Shown: positions 1-8,322 of the stretch, one piece after another
Layout of the letters: the number at the start of each line of letters is the position of its first letter
Numbering within the stretch: position 1 is the stretch's first letter
Assembly: GCA_037444845.1 (NCBI GenBank)
Contig: JBBILQ010000051.1
Location: 1-20,868 of the forward strand
DNA from: JARYMI01 sp037444845
GTDB lineage: Bacteria > Acidobacteriota > Aminicenantia > Aminicenantales > UBA8522
Length of the DNA stretch: 20,868 bases
Direction of reading: 5' to 3'
Notes under the pieces: generated by a model
The model's input: the letters and a program-made list of their open reading frames with translations, nothing else
The model's database searches: none
What the model was told of the DNA's origin: nothing
Made by a program: the position numbers and the translations under genes

Positions 1-956
1 GCGCTGGAATCGGGCTGGCGGTTCTCCTGTTCATCCTGTCGAGAAGAAGGCCCTTCTTCCAGAATCCCCTTATCATCTATGGTCTCCTCCTCCTGACTCT
101 TTTTCTCCTGGCCACGTGTTTCGTCATGCCCACGGTGGCCAGGACTAACCGCTGGGTCCAGGTTTTTGGCTTGCGCTTCCAGCCTTCGGAGCTGGCCAAG
201 ATTAGCCTCGTCCTTTTCCTGGCCTTTTATCTGGACAAAAGAAAGGACCGCATCGATGAGTGGCGGATCCTGATTTTTCCGCTTTTTATCATCAGTCTTT
301 TCACTTTGCTGATTCTGAAGGAGCCCGACTACGGAACAGCCGTGCTCGTTTTTGCCATCTGCGCCGCAATGCTCTACCTTGGCGGAGTCAAATTCCGCTA
401 CCTGGCGGTTCTGGGCCTGGGAGCAGCAGGGCTTTTCGCTTTTTTCCTATTCCAGGCGAGCTACCGGCTTGAGAGGATTGCCGGTTTCATGGATCCGCAA
501 AAAGACCCTTTGGGCAACAGCTTTCAGGTCATTCAGTCAAAGCTCGCTGTCGGGTCGGGCGGGCTCGTAGGCTTGAGCCTGGGTCAGAGCACCCAGAAAC
601 TCTACTTCCTGCCCTGCGCTCACACCGATTTCATCTACGCCATCATAGGCGAAGAATTCGGCCTCCTCGGCACACTGGCCGTCCTGCTCCTCTTCCTGGT
701 TTTCCTGTGGCGAGGGTTGGCCATCTCGGCCAGAGCGCCCACTCCGGCCGGTCAGTTAGCCGCTGCGGGCTTGACCATCGGGATATTTGTTCAGGCTTTG
801 CTCAACGTTTCCATCGTCTTGGGGTTGGGTCCCCCTAAGGGCGTTCCGCTGCCGCTTCTTAGCTTTGGCCGCTCTTCGCTCATCACGAACCTGGCGGCTA
901 TTGGAATCATCCTGAACATCTCCCAGAGGAAACGAAGCGAGAGAGGCAAACGGTGA
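1..956 (+). CDS. ftsW: FtsW, peptidoglycan polymerase of the SEDS family (5' partial)
   Basis: The frame is open from base 3, so the gene starts before the window; the ATG at 126 is internal. FtsW is the multi-pass septal glycan polymerase that works with a class B PBP at the division site. Visible SEDS motifs are NRWVQ...FQPSELAK near base 150-200, KEPDYGTA, the YRLERI..DP..DP loop, the HTDFI..IIGEEFG region near base 625-665, and GVPLPLLSFGRSS near base 840-870. Hydrophobic segments alternate throughout, as expected. The usual YGGSS signature reads FGRSS here, and the usual PEAHTDF reads PCAHTDF. FtsW is preferred over RodA because the gene sits directly before murG in a dcw cluster. The stop overlaps the murG start by four bases (GTGA), implying translational coupling. 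Confidence 0.93.
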   Translation, partial: AGIGLAVLLFILSRRRPFFQNPLIIYGLLLLTLFLLATCFVMPTVARTNRWVQVFGLRFQPSELAKISLVLFLAFYLDKRKDRIDEWRILIFPLFIISLFTLLILKEPDYGTAVLVFAICAAMLYLGGVKFRYLAVLGLGAAGLFAFFLFQASYRLERIAGFMDPQKDPLGNSFQVIQSKLAVGSGGLVGLSLGQSTQKLYFLPCAHTDFIYAIIGEEFGLLGTLAVLLLFLVFLWRGLAISARAPTPAGQLAAAGLTIGIFVQALLNVSIVLGLGPPKGVPLPLLSFGRSSLITNLAAIGIILNISQRKRSERGKR

Positions 957-2077
957 GAGCAAAGCGCGTCATCATCAGCGGCGGGGGAACCGGCGGTCAC
1001 GTCTACCCTGCGCTGGCCGTAGGAAAGAAGCTCCGGGAAAAGGACCAGGGCCTTCGCCTCACTTTTATCGGAAGCCATCGCAGCGTTGAGAAAAAGATCA
1101 TGGACCGGACGGGCGCCCATTTCGTCCAGCTCAAAATCGAAGGCCTCAAGGGCCGTGGGCTGCGAAGCCTCTGGACTCTAACACTCGTGCCCTTTGCCTT
1201 TCTCAAATCCCTGGCCATCCTGGCCCGCCTCAGGCCTGACCTGGTCATCGGCGTCGGCGGTTACAGCTCCGGGCCGGTCGTCCTGGCCGCGGCACTGATG
1301 AGAATCCCAGCCCTGATCCTCGAACAGAACCTCCATCCTGGGTACACGAACAGGCTTCTTGTCCGCTGGGCGAAGAAAGCGGTCGTGGCCTTCAAGGATT
1401 CTTTGCCCTTTTTCAAAGGAAAAGGCGTCTTCCTCGGGAATCCCGTCCGCGATGAATTCTACGCCCTTCGTCCCAAGCCGAGAACAAGCGAGCTCACCCT
1501 CCTCATTTTCGGAGGCAGCCAGGGTTCTCATGTTCTAAACCGGGCGATGACGGCCGCCCTGCCTTTTCTCAAGGCAGAAAAGGACAGCCTGCGGATCTTT
1601 CACCAGACGGGAAAGGCTGACTATGAATGGGTCAGGGCAAGCTACATCCATCATGGGTTTGATGAAGCCGTGATCTCTCCCTACTTCTTCGACATGTGGC
1701 GCTTTTTCGAGAAGACCGATCTCGTCATCAGCCGCGCCGGCGCCACCACGATCGCCGAGCTCATCGCTTCCCAGAAAGCTTCAATCCTCATTCCCTTTGC
1801 CCTGGCATCAGAGAATCATCAAGCTAAGAACGCCAGGGAGCTGGAGAGAATAAATGGGGCGGAGGTCATCCTGGAAAAAGACCTCAACCCCGCCCGCCTC
1901 GCGGAAAAACTCATTTTTTACATCAAACATAAAGAAAAAATCACCGAGATGGAAAAGAGCCTGGCCGCTCTCAGAACAGACCGGCCGGCCGAAAGGATCG
2001 CCGATCTCTGCTTTGAGCTGATGGAGGCGCAAGCCGTAGGAGGCAGCCCGTGGTCAAGAAAATCTACCGGAAGCTGA
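953..2077 (+). CDS. murG: MurG, UDP-GlcNAc:lipid I N-acetylglucosaminyltransferase
   Basis: MurG adds N-acetylglucosamine to lipid I on the inner face of the membrane, giving lipid II. The protein is 374 aa, slightly longer than the usual roughly 355-360 aa. The GGGTGGH loop lies at residues 10-16, GVGGYSSGP near residue 100, EQN.HPGYTN just after it, IFGGSQG near residue 187, and the UDP-sugar region SRAGATTIAEL with the ENHQAKNA motif near residues 260-290. The GTG start overlaps the ftsW stop by four bases, and no other start fits the glycine-rich loop. The 3' end runs 28 bases into murC, and the last dozen residues look unconserved, so they may exist only because of that overlap. Confidence 0.96.
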   Translation: MRAKRVIISGGGTGGHVYPALAVGKKLREKDQGLRLTFIGSHRSVEKKIMDRTGAHFVQLKIEGLKGRGLRSLWTLTLVPFAFLKSLAILARLRPDLVIGVGGYSSGPVVLAAALMRIPALILEQNLHPGYTNRLLVRWAKKAVVAFKDSLPFFKGKGVFLGNPVRDEFYALRPKPRTSELTLLIFGGSQGSHVLNRAMTAALPFLKAEKDSLRIFHQTGKADYEWVRASYIHHGFDEAVISPYFFDMWRFFEKTDLVISRAGATTIAELIASQKASILIPFALASENHQAKNARELERINGAEVILEKDLNPARLAEKLIFYIKHKEKITEMEKSLAALRTDRPAERIADLCFELMEAQAVGGSPWSRKSTGS

Positions 2078-3438
2078 AACACATCCATATGGTCGGCATC
2101 GGCGGAACGGGCATGAGCGGGATTGCCGAAGTTCTCCTGAACCTGGGCTACAGGGTCACGGGGTCAGACTTGCAGACGAACGACGCGACCCTGCGCCTGG
2201 CACGCCTCGGGGCAAAGGTCTACAAGGGTCATAAGGCTAACCGCGTCCAGGGGGCGGATGTCGTCGTCATCTCTTCGGCCGTCAGTGAGGACAATGTTGA
2301 AGTCCGCGATGCCAGAGAGCTCCAGATTCCGGTTATCCCACGGGCCGAGATGCTGGCCGAGCTGATGCGGATGAAATACGGAGTGGCCGTGGCCGGCGCC
2401 CACGGAAAGACATCCACGACCTCCATGATCGCCCAGGTCCTCAACGAGGGCGGGTATGACCCGACCGTCATCGTCGGCGGCCGCCTGAACACGATCGGTT
2501 CCCACGGCAAGCTCGGCGAGGGAGAGTTTATCGTGGCCGAGGCCGACGAAAGCGACCGGTCGTTCCTGATGCTCTCGCCTTTCATCGCCGTCCTTACAAA
2601 CATCGACGAAGAGCACCTTGATCAGTACGCCAGTGTGGACGAGATCAAGAAGACATTCGTCAATTTTGCCAATAAAGTCCCCTTTTACTGTCCCGTCATC
2701 CTCTGTCTTGACGACGCCAACCTGCAACGCCTGATCCCGCTCATCGAGCGCAGGATTATCACATACGGGTTCTCCTCCCAGGCCGATATTTTTGCCCGGG
2801 GCTCGAGCTTCGACCGGTTCGAAAGCACGTCAACGCTCTTTTTCAAAGGGAAGAAAATCGGCGACCTGAGGCTTCGGGTCCCCGGCAAGCACAACATCCT
2901 CAACGCCATGGCGGCAGTGGCTGTGGGGTTCGACCTGGACATTCCCGCAAAAACGATCCTCAAAGCTCTCCAGGGCTATTCCGGGACAGGGCGCCGGTTT
3001 GAGCTGAAAAAGGAAATTAACGGCCTCATGATCATCGAAGACTACGGCCATCATCCGACCGAGATCAAGGCAACGCTGGACGCGGCCAAGCGGGGCTGGA
3101 CGCGCCGCGTCGTGGCCGTCTTTCAACCCCACCGGTACACCCGACTTTCCCTGCTGATGAAGAGCTTCGCCACAGCTTTCAATCAGGCCGACGTGCTGGT
3201 CACGACCGAAGTCTATCCCGCCGGCGAGCAGCCGATCCCCGGCGTCACGGGAGAGGCGCTTTTCGAAGAGATCAAGCTCTTCGGACACAAGAACGTCTAT
3301 TTTGAACCCAGCATGAAAAAGATCCCGTCCCTGTTAGCGAAAATTATCCAGCCCCAGGACATGATCCTTGTCCTGGGCGCGGGGAATATTTATAAGATCA
3401 TCCCCGACATCATCGCCCGTCTGGAGGACAAGTCGTAG
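2050..3438 (+). CDS. murC: MurC, UDP-N-acetylmuramate--L-alanine ligase
   Basis: MurC is the cytoplasmic ATP-dependent ligase that adds L-alanine to UDP-MurNAc. The 462 aa length is typical. Motifs in order are the N-terminal Rossmann-like HMVGIGGTGMSG, the ATP loop GAHGKTST near residues 116-123, EADESD near 163, NIDEEHLD near 183, PGKHN in the central domain, YGHHPTEI, and FQPHRYTR in the C-terminal domain. The start is a GTG inside the end of murG, placed so that the glycine loop begins about 15 residues in. The stop is two bases before the ftsQ ATG. In many dcw clusters murB and ddl follow murC; here neither is present. Confidence 0.96.
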   Translation: MVKKIYRKLKHIHMVGIGGTGMSGIAEVLLNLGYRVTGSDLQTNDATLRLARLGAKVYKGHKANRVQGADVVVISSAVSEDNVEVRDARELQIPVIPRAEMLAELMRMKYGVAVAGAHGKTSTTSMIAQVLNEGGYDPTVIVGGRLNTIGSHGKLGEGEFIVAEADESDRSFLMLSPFIAVLTNIDEEHLDQYASVDEIKKTFVNFANKVPFYCPVILCLDDANLQRLIPLIERRIITYGFSSQADIFARGSSFDRFESTSTLFFKGKKIGDLRLRVPGKHNILNAMAAVAVGFDLDIPAKTILKALQGYSGTGRRFELKKEINGLMIIEDYGHHPTEIKATLDAAKRGWTRRVVAVFQPHRYTRLSLLMKSFATAFNQADVLVTTEVYPAGEQPIPGVTGEALFEEIKLFGHKNVYFEPSMKKIPSLLAKIIQPQDMILVLGAGNIYKIIPDIIARLEDKS

Positions 3439-3440
3439 CC

Positions 3441-4313
3441 ATGGCCACTCTCAACCCGCCGCTGAAATACCGGCCTGCTGCGGCCTTAAGCGCACCGAGG
3501 CGCTTCCAGCGCGGGCTGGAAAAAGTCCCGGTCAAGAAAATTCAGCGGAAGCTGACTCTCAAGCTCAAGCACATCATCCTCTTCTTCCTCCTCTTTCTCG
3601 GCCTCTTCTACCTGCTGATGAAAGCCTGCATTTTCTTGATCACCTGGGATGAGCTGGACGTCAAGAAAACGGAAGTCCTCTCGCGGCTCGATATTGTCGC
3701 CCGGGATCTCACTCCTCTCGTCGAAGCTTCCCGTTTGGGAAATCTGCTCCTCCTTGATATCGCCGGCCTTCAGGACCGCATCGAAGCCCACCGCTGGGTC
3801 AAAGAGGCGCACCTGCGCAAGGTCTTTCCCTCAACGTTGAGAATCGTGATTGAAGAAAGGCTGCCTGCCGCGGTCCTGAGGGTCGGCGAGGCCCGCCTGC
3901 TCATCGACAAAGAAGGCGTCATGCTGGAGCGCCTCAACGCCCGGGATGAAAGCCCCCTGCCCTTGTTAGTGGATGCATCACAGTTCCAGGATTACTACCG
4001 CGAAAAACTCAACTTAGCCTGGGCCTGTTTGAACTCGTTGACGCCCGATATCCGGGAGGAAGTGGAAGCCCTGGACCTTTCCCGTATCGACAGCGTGAGC
4101 GTGACCTTCAGAGAACGGCCGACGCGTCTTGTCCTCGGAACTGACCGCTTTTTGGAAAAGATTCAGTTTTTCCTGAGCTCGCTGTCCAACCTGGAAAGCA
4201 GCCACGGGCCTCTTGAATACATTGACCTGCGCTTCGACGACAGGATCTACTTCAAGCCGCTAACGGTTTTAAGTCAGGCTGGCCGTTTGAACTCCCGTGA
4301 GGAGGTAAAGTAA
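3441..4313 (+). CDS. ftsQ: FtsQ, divisome POTRA-domain membrane protein
   Basis: FtsQ is a bitopic divisome scaffold linking early cytoplasmic and late periplasmic division proteins. The 290 aa protein has a basic cytoplasmic tail (residues 1-43), one membrane helix (about 44-68), a POTRA domain ending in the conserved WVKEAHLRKVFPSTLRI and the following ERLPAAVL strand, then a beta-rich FtsQ domain. Sequence conservation is low, as is normal for FtsQ, so the call rests on topology, the POTRA motif and its place between murC and ftsA. A GGAGG lies 13 bases before the ATG. The stop shares one base with the ftsA start (TAATG). Confidence 0.9.
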   Translation: MATLNPPLKYRPAAALSAPRRFQRGLEKVPVKKIQRKLTLKLKHIILFFLLFLGLFYLLMKACIFLITWDELDVKKTEVLSRLDIVARDLTPLVEASRLGNLLLLDIAGLQDRIEAHRWVKEAHLRKVFPSTLRIVIEERLPAAVLRVGEARLLIDKEGVMLERLNARDESPLPLLVDASQFQDYYREKLNLAWACLNSLTPDIREEVEALDLSRIDSVSVTFRERPTRLVLGTDRFLEKIQFFLSSLSNLESSHGPLEYIDLRFDDRIYFKPLTVLSQAGRLNSREEVK

Positions 4314-5533
4314 TGCCAAGAAACAGCTACATCGTCGGGCTCGACATCGGGACAAAAAAAGTCGCCGCCATCATCGGCGAAATCACACCCGATCAAAAGG
4401 TCGAGATCATCGGCATCGGCGCGGCTGATTCCAAGGGGCTGAGAAAGGGCGTCGTCGTCAACCTGGAGGCCACGACCGCGGCCATCAAGAAGGCCCAGGA
4501 AGAGGCCGAGCTGATGGCCGGCGTGGAGATCGACTCCGCGTTCGTCGGCATTTCCGGGGCCCATATCAAGAGCTTCAACAGCCGGGGCGTCATCGCCGTC
4601 TCCGGAAAAAACCGGGAGATTATCCGCGAAGATATCCGCCGGGTCATCGACCAGTCGAAGGCTGTCTCCATCCCTCCCGACCGGGAGATTATCCATGTGA
4701 TACCGCAGGAGTTCATCGTCGACGAGCAGGATGGAATCAAAGCGCCGCTGGGGATGAGCGGCATCAAGTTAGAGGTGAACGTCCATATCGTCACTTCGGC
4801 CATCACCTCGATCCAGAACTTGAGAACCTGCGTTGAACGCGCCGAGGTCGAAATCGAACAGGTCGTCCTCAACCAGATCGCCACCTCGGCTTCGGTCCTG
4901 ACCCATGACGAAAAAGAGCTGGGCGTGGGCCTCATCGACATCGGCGGCGGCACGACCGAGGTCGCCATCTTTGAAAGGGGCAGCCTCTGGTACACCTCGG
5001 TCGTCCCCATCGGCGGGGACAATTTCACTAACGATATTGCCGTCGGGTTGCGCACGCCCATTCCGGAGGCAGAAAAAATCAAGAAAAAGTTCGGCTGCAT
5101 CGCCAGCCCGAGCCTGGACGAGCAGGAGACGATCGAAGTCGCCTCGGTCGGCCGCGGGAGAAAACCGCGCGTCCTATCGCGCCAGATTCTGGCCGACATC
5201 ATCCAGCCCCGGGCTGAAGAGATTTTCCGCCTCGTCGACGGTGACATCAAGAGAATGGGCTATGAAAAATCGTTGAACTCTGGCATCGTCCTCACAGGCG
5301 GGACGGCTTTGCTTGAAGGCCTCGAGGAAGTGGCGGAAGAAATTTTCGACCTTCCCGTCCGCCGCGGCGAGCCGACCGGGATCGGCGGCCTGGTGGACAG
5401 AGTCAGCACTCCCGACTATGCCACCGCCGTCGGCCTGATCCTCTACGGGTTCGGCCAATGGCAGGAACGCGGCATGGCACAGGATAAAAAGAAAGGGCTT
5501 TGGGCCAAGGTGCGCGACTGGCTCAAAGAATAA
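4313..5533 (+). CDS. ftsA: FtsA, actin-like membrane anchor of the Z-ring
   Basis: FtsA is an actin-family ATPase that tethers FtsZ filaments to the membrane and recruits later division proteins. In 406 aa it shows the phosphate-1 loop GLDIGTKKVAAI (residues 9-20), the SHS2 or 1C region with GISGAHI, the phosphate-2 loop LIDIGGGTTEVA near residue 205, and the adenosine motif LTGGTALLEG near residue 328. The C-terminus KKKGLWAKVRDWLKE is an amphipathic membrane-targeting helix. A GGAGG sits seven bases before the ATG, and the start overlaps the ftsQ stop by one base. Codon use is strongly C-ending. Confidence 0.96.
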   Translation: MPRNSYIVGLDIGTKKVAAIIGEITPDQKVEIIGIGAADSKGLRKGVVVNLEATTAAIKKAQEEAELMAGVEIDSAFVGISGAHIKSFNSRGVIAVSGKNREIIREDIRRVIDQSKAVSIPPDREIIHVIPQEFIVDEQDGIKAPLGMSGIKLEVNVHIVTSAITSIQNLRTCVERAEVEIEQVVLNQIATSASVLTHDEKELGVGLIDIGGGTTEVAIFERGSLWYTSVVPIGGDNFTNDIAVGLRTPIPEAEKIKKKFGCIASPSLDEQETIEVASVGRGRKPRVLSRQILADIIQPRAEEIFRLVDGDIKRMGYEKSLNSGIVLTGGTALLEGLEEVAEEIFDLPVRRGEPTGIGGLVDRVSTPDYATAVGLILYGFGQWQERGMAQDKKKGLWAKVRDWLKE

Positions 5534-5535
5534 GA

Positions 5536-5540
5536 GGAGG
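5536..5540 (+). promoter_or_regulatory. Ribosome binding site that fixes the ftsZ start
   Basis: AGAGGAGG ends four bases before the ATG at 5545, just after the ftsA stop. The same frame is open upstream to a start-like codon at 5500, but that would put 15 non-FtsZ residues inside the ftsA coding end. The site therefore supports the ATG at 5545. Confidence 0.75.
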
Positions 5541-5544
5541 CATC

Positions 5545-6756
5545 ATGAGCGACGAAGTCATCGGCAAACTGAAATTTCATCTCGTTGAAGAATGCATCGG
5601 CGCCAAGATCAAAGTCATCGGCCTCGGAGGCGGAGGAGGAAACGCCGTCAACCGGATGATCGAGACCGGCATCGAGGGCGTCGAGTTTATCGCCGTCAAC
5701 ACGGATGTTCAGGCCTTGAACAACAACCGTGCCGGCACCAAGCTTCAGATCGGCAGTCAGGTCACCAAAGGGTTGGGCTCGGGCGGCAGGCCGGAGACAG
5801 GCAAACAGGCGGCCGTGGAAGATACGGAAAAGCTGGTCGAGCTCATCCAGGGAGCCGACATGGTGTTCCTGACGACAGGCCTGGGCGGAGGCACGGGGAC
5901 GGGCGCAACGCCGGTTCTGGCCAACCTCGCCTCAGAGATGGACATCCTGGCCATCGCCATCGTCACCCTGCCCTTTGAGTTCGAGGGCCGAGTGAGGGCC
6001 AAGCAGGCAGAAGAAGGACTCAAGGAACTAAAAGGGGCCGTGGATACGGTGATCTCCATCCCCAACGAGCGCCTTCTCCAGACGGTCAACTTAGACACGT
6101 CCATCCAGGACGCTTTCAAGATGGCTGACGACATCCTGCGCCAGGCCGTCCAGGGCATCTCCGACCTGATCACCAAGCCCGGACTCATCAACCTCGATTT
6201 CGCTGATGTCAAATCGATCATGAAAGGGATGGGCATGGCTTTCATGGGGACGGGCATCGCTTCGGGCGAAAACCGGGCCGTGGACGCCGCCCAGAAGGCC
6301 ATCTCGAGCCCGCTCCTCGTCGATACATCCATCGAGGGAGCTCGGGGCGTGCTCATCAACATCACCGGCGGCAAAGACCTCACTCTCCACGAAGTTTCCA
6401 AAGCTTCTCAACTCATCCACAGGCTGGCTCATCCTGACGCCAACATCATTTTTGGCACTGTCATCGACGGCGCCATGAAAGAAATGGTCAAAGTCACGGT
6501 GATCGCCACCGGGTTTGATTCCAAGCTGAAAAAAGAGGTTGAAGCAACCGAGGAATATGTCAGGCCGCGAAGGCCAACTCCTCCGCCCTTCCAGGTCCAG
6601 ACCGATACCCCGACATTCCTTTTCGAGCCAAAACAAAACCCCTCTCTGTGGGAGCCGCCGGCCTGGGAAAAACAGTATGAGCCTTACGAAACTCCGACCT
6701 TTATCCGGAAGAGTCGACAGTCATCCCTGAGAAAATATCCCCATGACCTCGGCTGA
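5545..6756 (+). CDS. ftsZ: FtsZ, tubulin-like division GTPase
   Basis: FtsZ polymerises into the Z-ring. From the ATG at 5545 it is 403 aa. It shows GLGGGGGNAVNRM (about residues 27-39), AVNTDVQAL near 50, GLGSGGRPETGK, the tubulin signature GGGTGTG (about 115-121), NLDFADVKSIM and the C-terminal GTPase-activating region. A proline-rich linker follows, then a conserved-tail-like peptide YETPTFIRKS near residue 380. About 17 further residues, with several basic ones, follow that peptide, which is longer than in many FtsZ proteins. The last 14 bases overlap the hutI start. FtsA immediately upstream and FtsZ are the expected interacting pair. Confidence 0.97.
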   Translation: MSDEVIGKLKFHLVEECIGAKIKVIGLGGGGGNAVNRMIETGIEGVEFIAVNTDVQALNNNRAGTKLQIGSQVTKGLGSGGRPETGKQAAVEDTEKLVELIQGADMVFLTTGLGGGTGTGATPVLANLASEMDILAIAIVTLPFEFEGRVRAKQAEEGLKELKGAVDTVISIPNERLLQTVNLDTSIQDAFKMADDILRQAVQGISDLITKPGLINLDFADVKSIMKGMGMAFMGTGIASGENRAVDAAQKAISSPLLVDTSIEGARGVLINITGGKDLTLHEVSKASQLIHRLAHPDANIIFGTVIDGAMKEMVKVTVIATGFDSKLKKEVEATEEYVRPRRPTPPPFQVQTDTPTFLFEPKQNPSLWEPPAWEKQYEPYETPTFIRKSRQSSLRKYPHDLG

Positions 6757-8014
6757 CCTCATCGTTCGGAACTGCCGACAGCTTCTGACTCTGGCCGGCC
6801 CGGTTCCTAAAAGAAAACAAAACCTCAGAGAAGTGGGGCTTCTGGAGAAGGCCTGGCTCGCCTCCTGCCGCGGCCGGATCGTCTTCATCGGTCAAGAGAA
6901 GGATTTTAAAACCAGGGTCAGGATTGAAAAGAATGCGGTTCGCCTCGACGCTGACAGCCTGGTCGGACTGCCCGGGTTTGTCGATTCTCATACTCACCTT
7001 CCTTTTGCCGGAAGCCGGGTAAATGAATTCCGGTTGAGGCTCAACGGATACACCTACGAGGAACTGGCCAAGAAAGGCCTGGGCATTCAGACGACTGTCA
7101 GGGCCACGCGCCGGGCCACAAAAAGCGAGCTCGTCCGCCTTTGCCTCTCCCGTCTCGACACGATGCTCCAGAACGGCGCGACAACAGTCGAGGCCAAAAG
7201 CGGCTACGGGCTAAACCTCAAGGACGAAATCAAGCAGCTCGAGGCCCTGCGCGAAGCCGGCCGGAAGCATCCCGTGGACATCGTGCCCACTTTCATGGGG
7301 GCGCACGAAGTCCCCAAGGAATACAGGGGCAGGAAAAGCGCCTACCTGAACTTTCTTTTGAGCCGAGTCCTTCCCGAGGTCAAAAAAAGAAAGCTGGCGG
7401 AATTCTTCGACGTCTTCTGCGAGGAGGGCGTCTTCTCGCTGGAGGAAACGCGGCGGCTGGCTGAAGGCGCGAACCGGGCCGGGCTAAAGGTTCGCATCCA
7501 CGCTGATGAATTCACTCCTCTGGGCGGCGCCGAGCTGGCCTCAGAAATCAGAGCTTTCTCGGCCGAACATCTGATCAACGTCACTCCCGAGGGAATCCGC
7601 AAGCTTGCCCAGAGCAATACGGTGGCCACGCTTCTTCCGGGCGTGCCTTTCTTCCTCATGCTGGAGAAAAAAGCGCCCGCCAGGCAGCTCATCGAGGGGG
7701 GCGCAATCGTCGCCTTGGCTTCAGATTTTAACCCCGGAAGCTCGATGGTGAGCTCGATGCTTTTTGTCCTTCAGCTCGGCGTTTTCCTGCTGCGGCTGAC
7801 GATCGAAGAGGCCATCAATGCCGTCACAACCAACGCTGCTTTCGCCCTGGGGAGGCACGAGGAGGTGGGGAGCCTCGAGCCGGGCAAAAAGACAGACCTT
7901 CTCCTCTGCGACGTGCCAGACTACGCTTCCCTGGTTTATCATCTGGGCGTCAATCCTATCCGCTATGTCGTCAAGAACGGCCGGGTCGTCGTCAAGGACG
8001 GCCGCCGCATCTGA
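6743..8014 (+). CDS. hutI: Imidazolonepropionase (histidine degradation)
   Basis: HutI hydrolyses 4-imidazolone-5-propanoate to N-formimino-L-glutamate, the third step of histidine degradation, in the cytoplasm. The 423 aa length fits. Amidohydrolase metal ligands are visible: H83 and H85 in DSHTHLPFAG, H253 in RIHADEF and D328 in ASDFNPGSS, with H276 in SAEHL. SGYGL near residue 153 and FMGAHEVP near 184 are family signatures. The ATG lies within the ftsZ end (14-base overlap), and MTSADLIVRN is the normal family N-terminus. No other hut gene is in the window. The SD region inside ftsZ is weak, so translation may be coupled to ftsZ. Confidence 0.95.
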   Translation: MTSADLIVRNCRQLLTLAGPVPKRKQNLREVGLLEKAWLASCRGRIVFIGQEKDFKTRVRIEKNAVRLDADSLVGLPGFVDSHTHLPFAGSRVNEFRLRLNGYTYEELAKKGLGIQTTVRATRRATKSELVRLCLSRLDTMLQNGATTVEAKSGYGLNLKDEIKQLEALREAGRKHPVDIVPTFMGAHEVPKEYRGRKSAYLNFLLSRVLPEVKKRKLAEFFDVFCEEGVFSLEETRRLAEGANRAGLKVRIHADEFTPLGGAELASEIRAFSAEHLINVTPEGIRKLAQSNTVATLLPGVPFFLMLEKKAPARQLIEGGAIVALASDFNPGSSMVSSMLFVLQLGVFLLRLTIEEAINAVTTNAAFALGRHEEVGSLEPGKKTDLLLCDVPDYASLVYHLGVNPIRYVVKNGRVVVKDGRRI

Positions 8015-8024
8015 CCCCCTCCCC

Positions 8025-8188
8025 TTTAGCCTGATCTATTCACAAAATGATACGATAAAACGCCCCCTCCCCTGGCGGGAGGGGATAGAGGGGAGGGGGA
8101 ATCTTTGAATGATCCCCCTCACCCCGACCCTCTCCCACATGGGGAGAGGGGATTTTTTCCTTTCATTTCGTGAATAGTCCAGGTTAGA
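8025..8188. repeat. MITE-like element with terminal inverted repeats and internal hairpins
   Basis: The outer ends 8025-8050 and 8163-8188 are inverted repeats of 26 bases matching at 21 positions; the inner 15 bases (CTATTCACAAAATGA against the complement of TCATTTCGTGAATAG) match at 14. Between them lie G/C-rich palindromic arms: CCCCTCCCCTGGCGGGAGGGG and a CCCTCTCCC / GGGAGAGGG stem. There is no open frame. Size (164 bases), symmetry and absence of coding fit a miniature inverted-repeat or REP-like element. No clear target-site duplication was seen. Confidence 0.6.
8131..8158 (+). terminator. Stem-loop with T tract, possible terminator of the dcw-hutI operon
   Basis: CCCTCTCCC, a five-base ACATG loop, GGGAGAGGG and then GATTTTTT form a nine-base-pair stem followed by a T run. 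It lies inside the inverted-repeat element downstream of hutI. The element could therefore end transcription of the operon. Confidence 0.5.
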
Positions 8189-8322
8189 TGTTCCACGAAA
8201 TTGCCGTTAGAAAATTGTTTTTGCGAGCGAAGCAATCTCACCCTCCGGCAAGTATGGGATGTTCCCTCTATCTTGAGTAAGGCGGCGTTCTTATGAGAAG
8301 ATAGTTGGACAAGAGAACGAAT

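Noticed and set aside
2164..2727. 187-codon minus-strand frame over murC
   Set aside because: Antisense shadow of a clear MurC gene; no independent motif.
5592..5978. 128-codon frame inside ftsZ
   Set aside because: Arginine/glycine/histidine-rich shadow of ftsZ in another frame.
8025..8188. CRISPR-like array
   Set aside because: The repeats are inverted and there are no regular spacers or cas genes.
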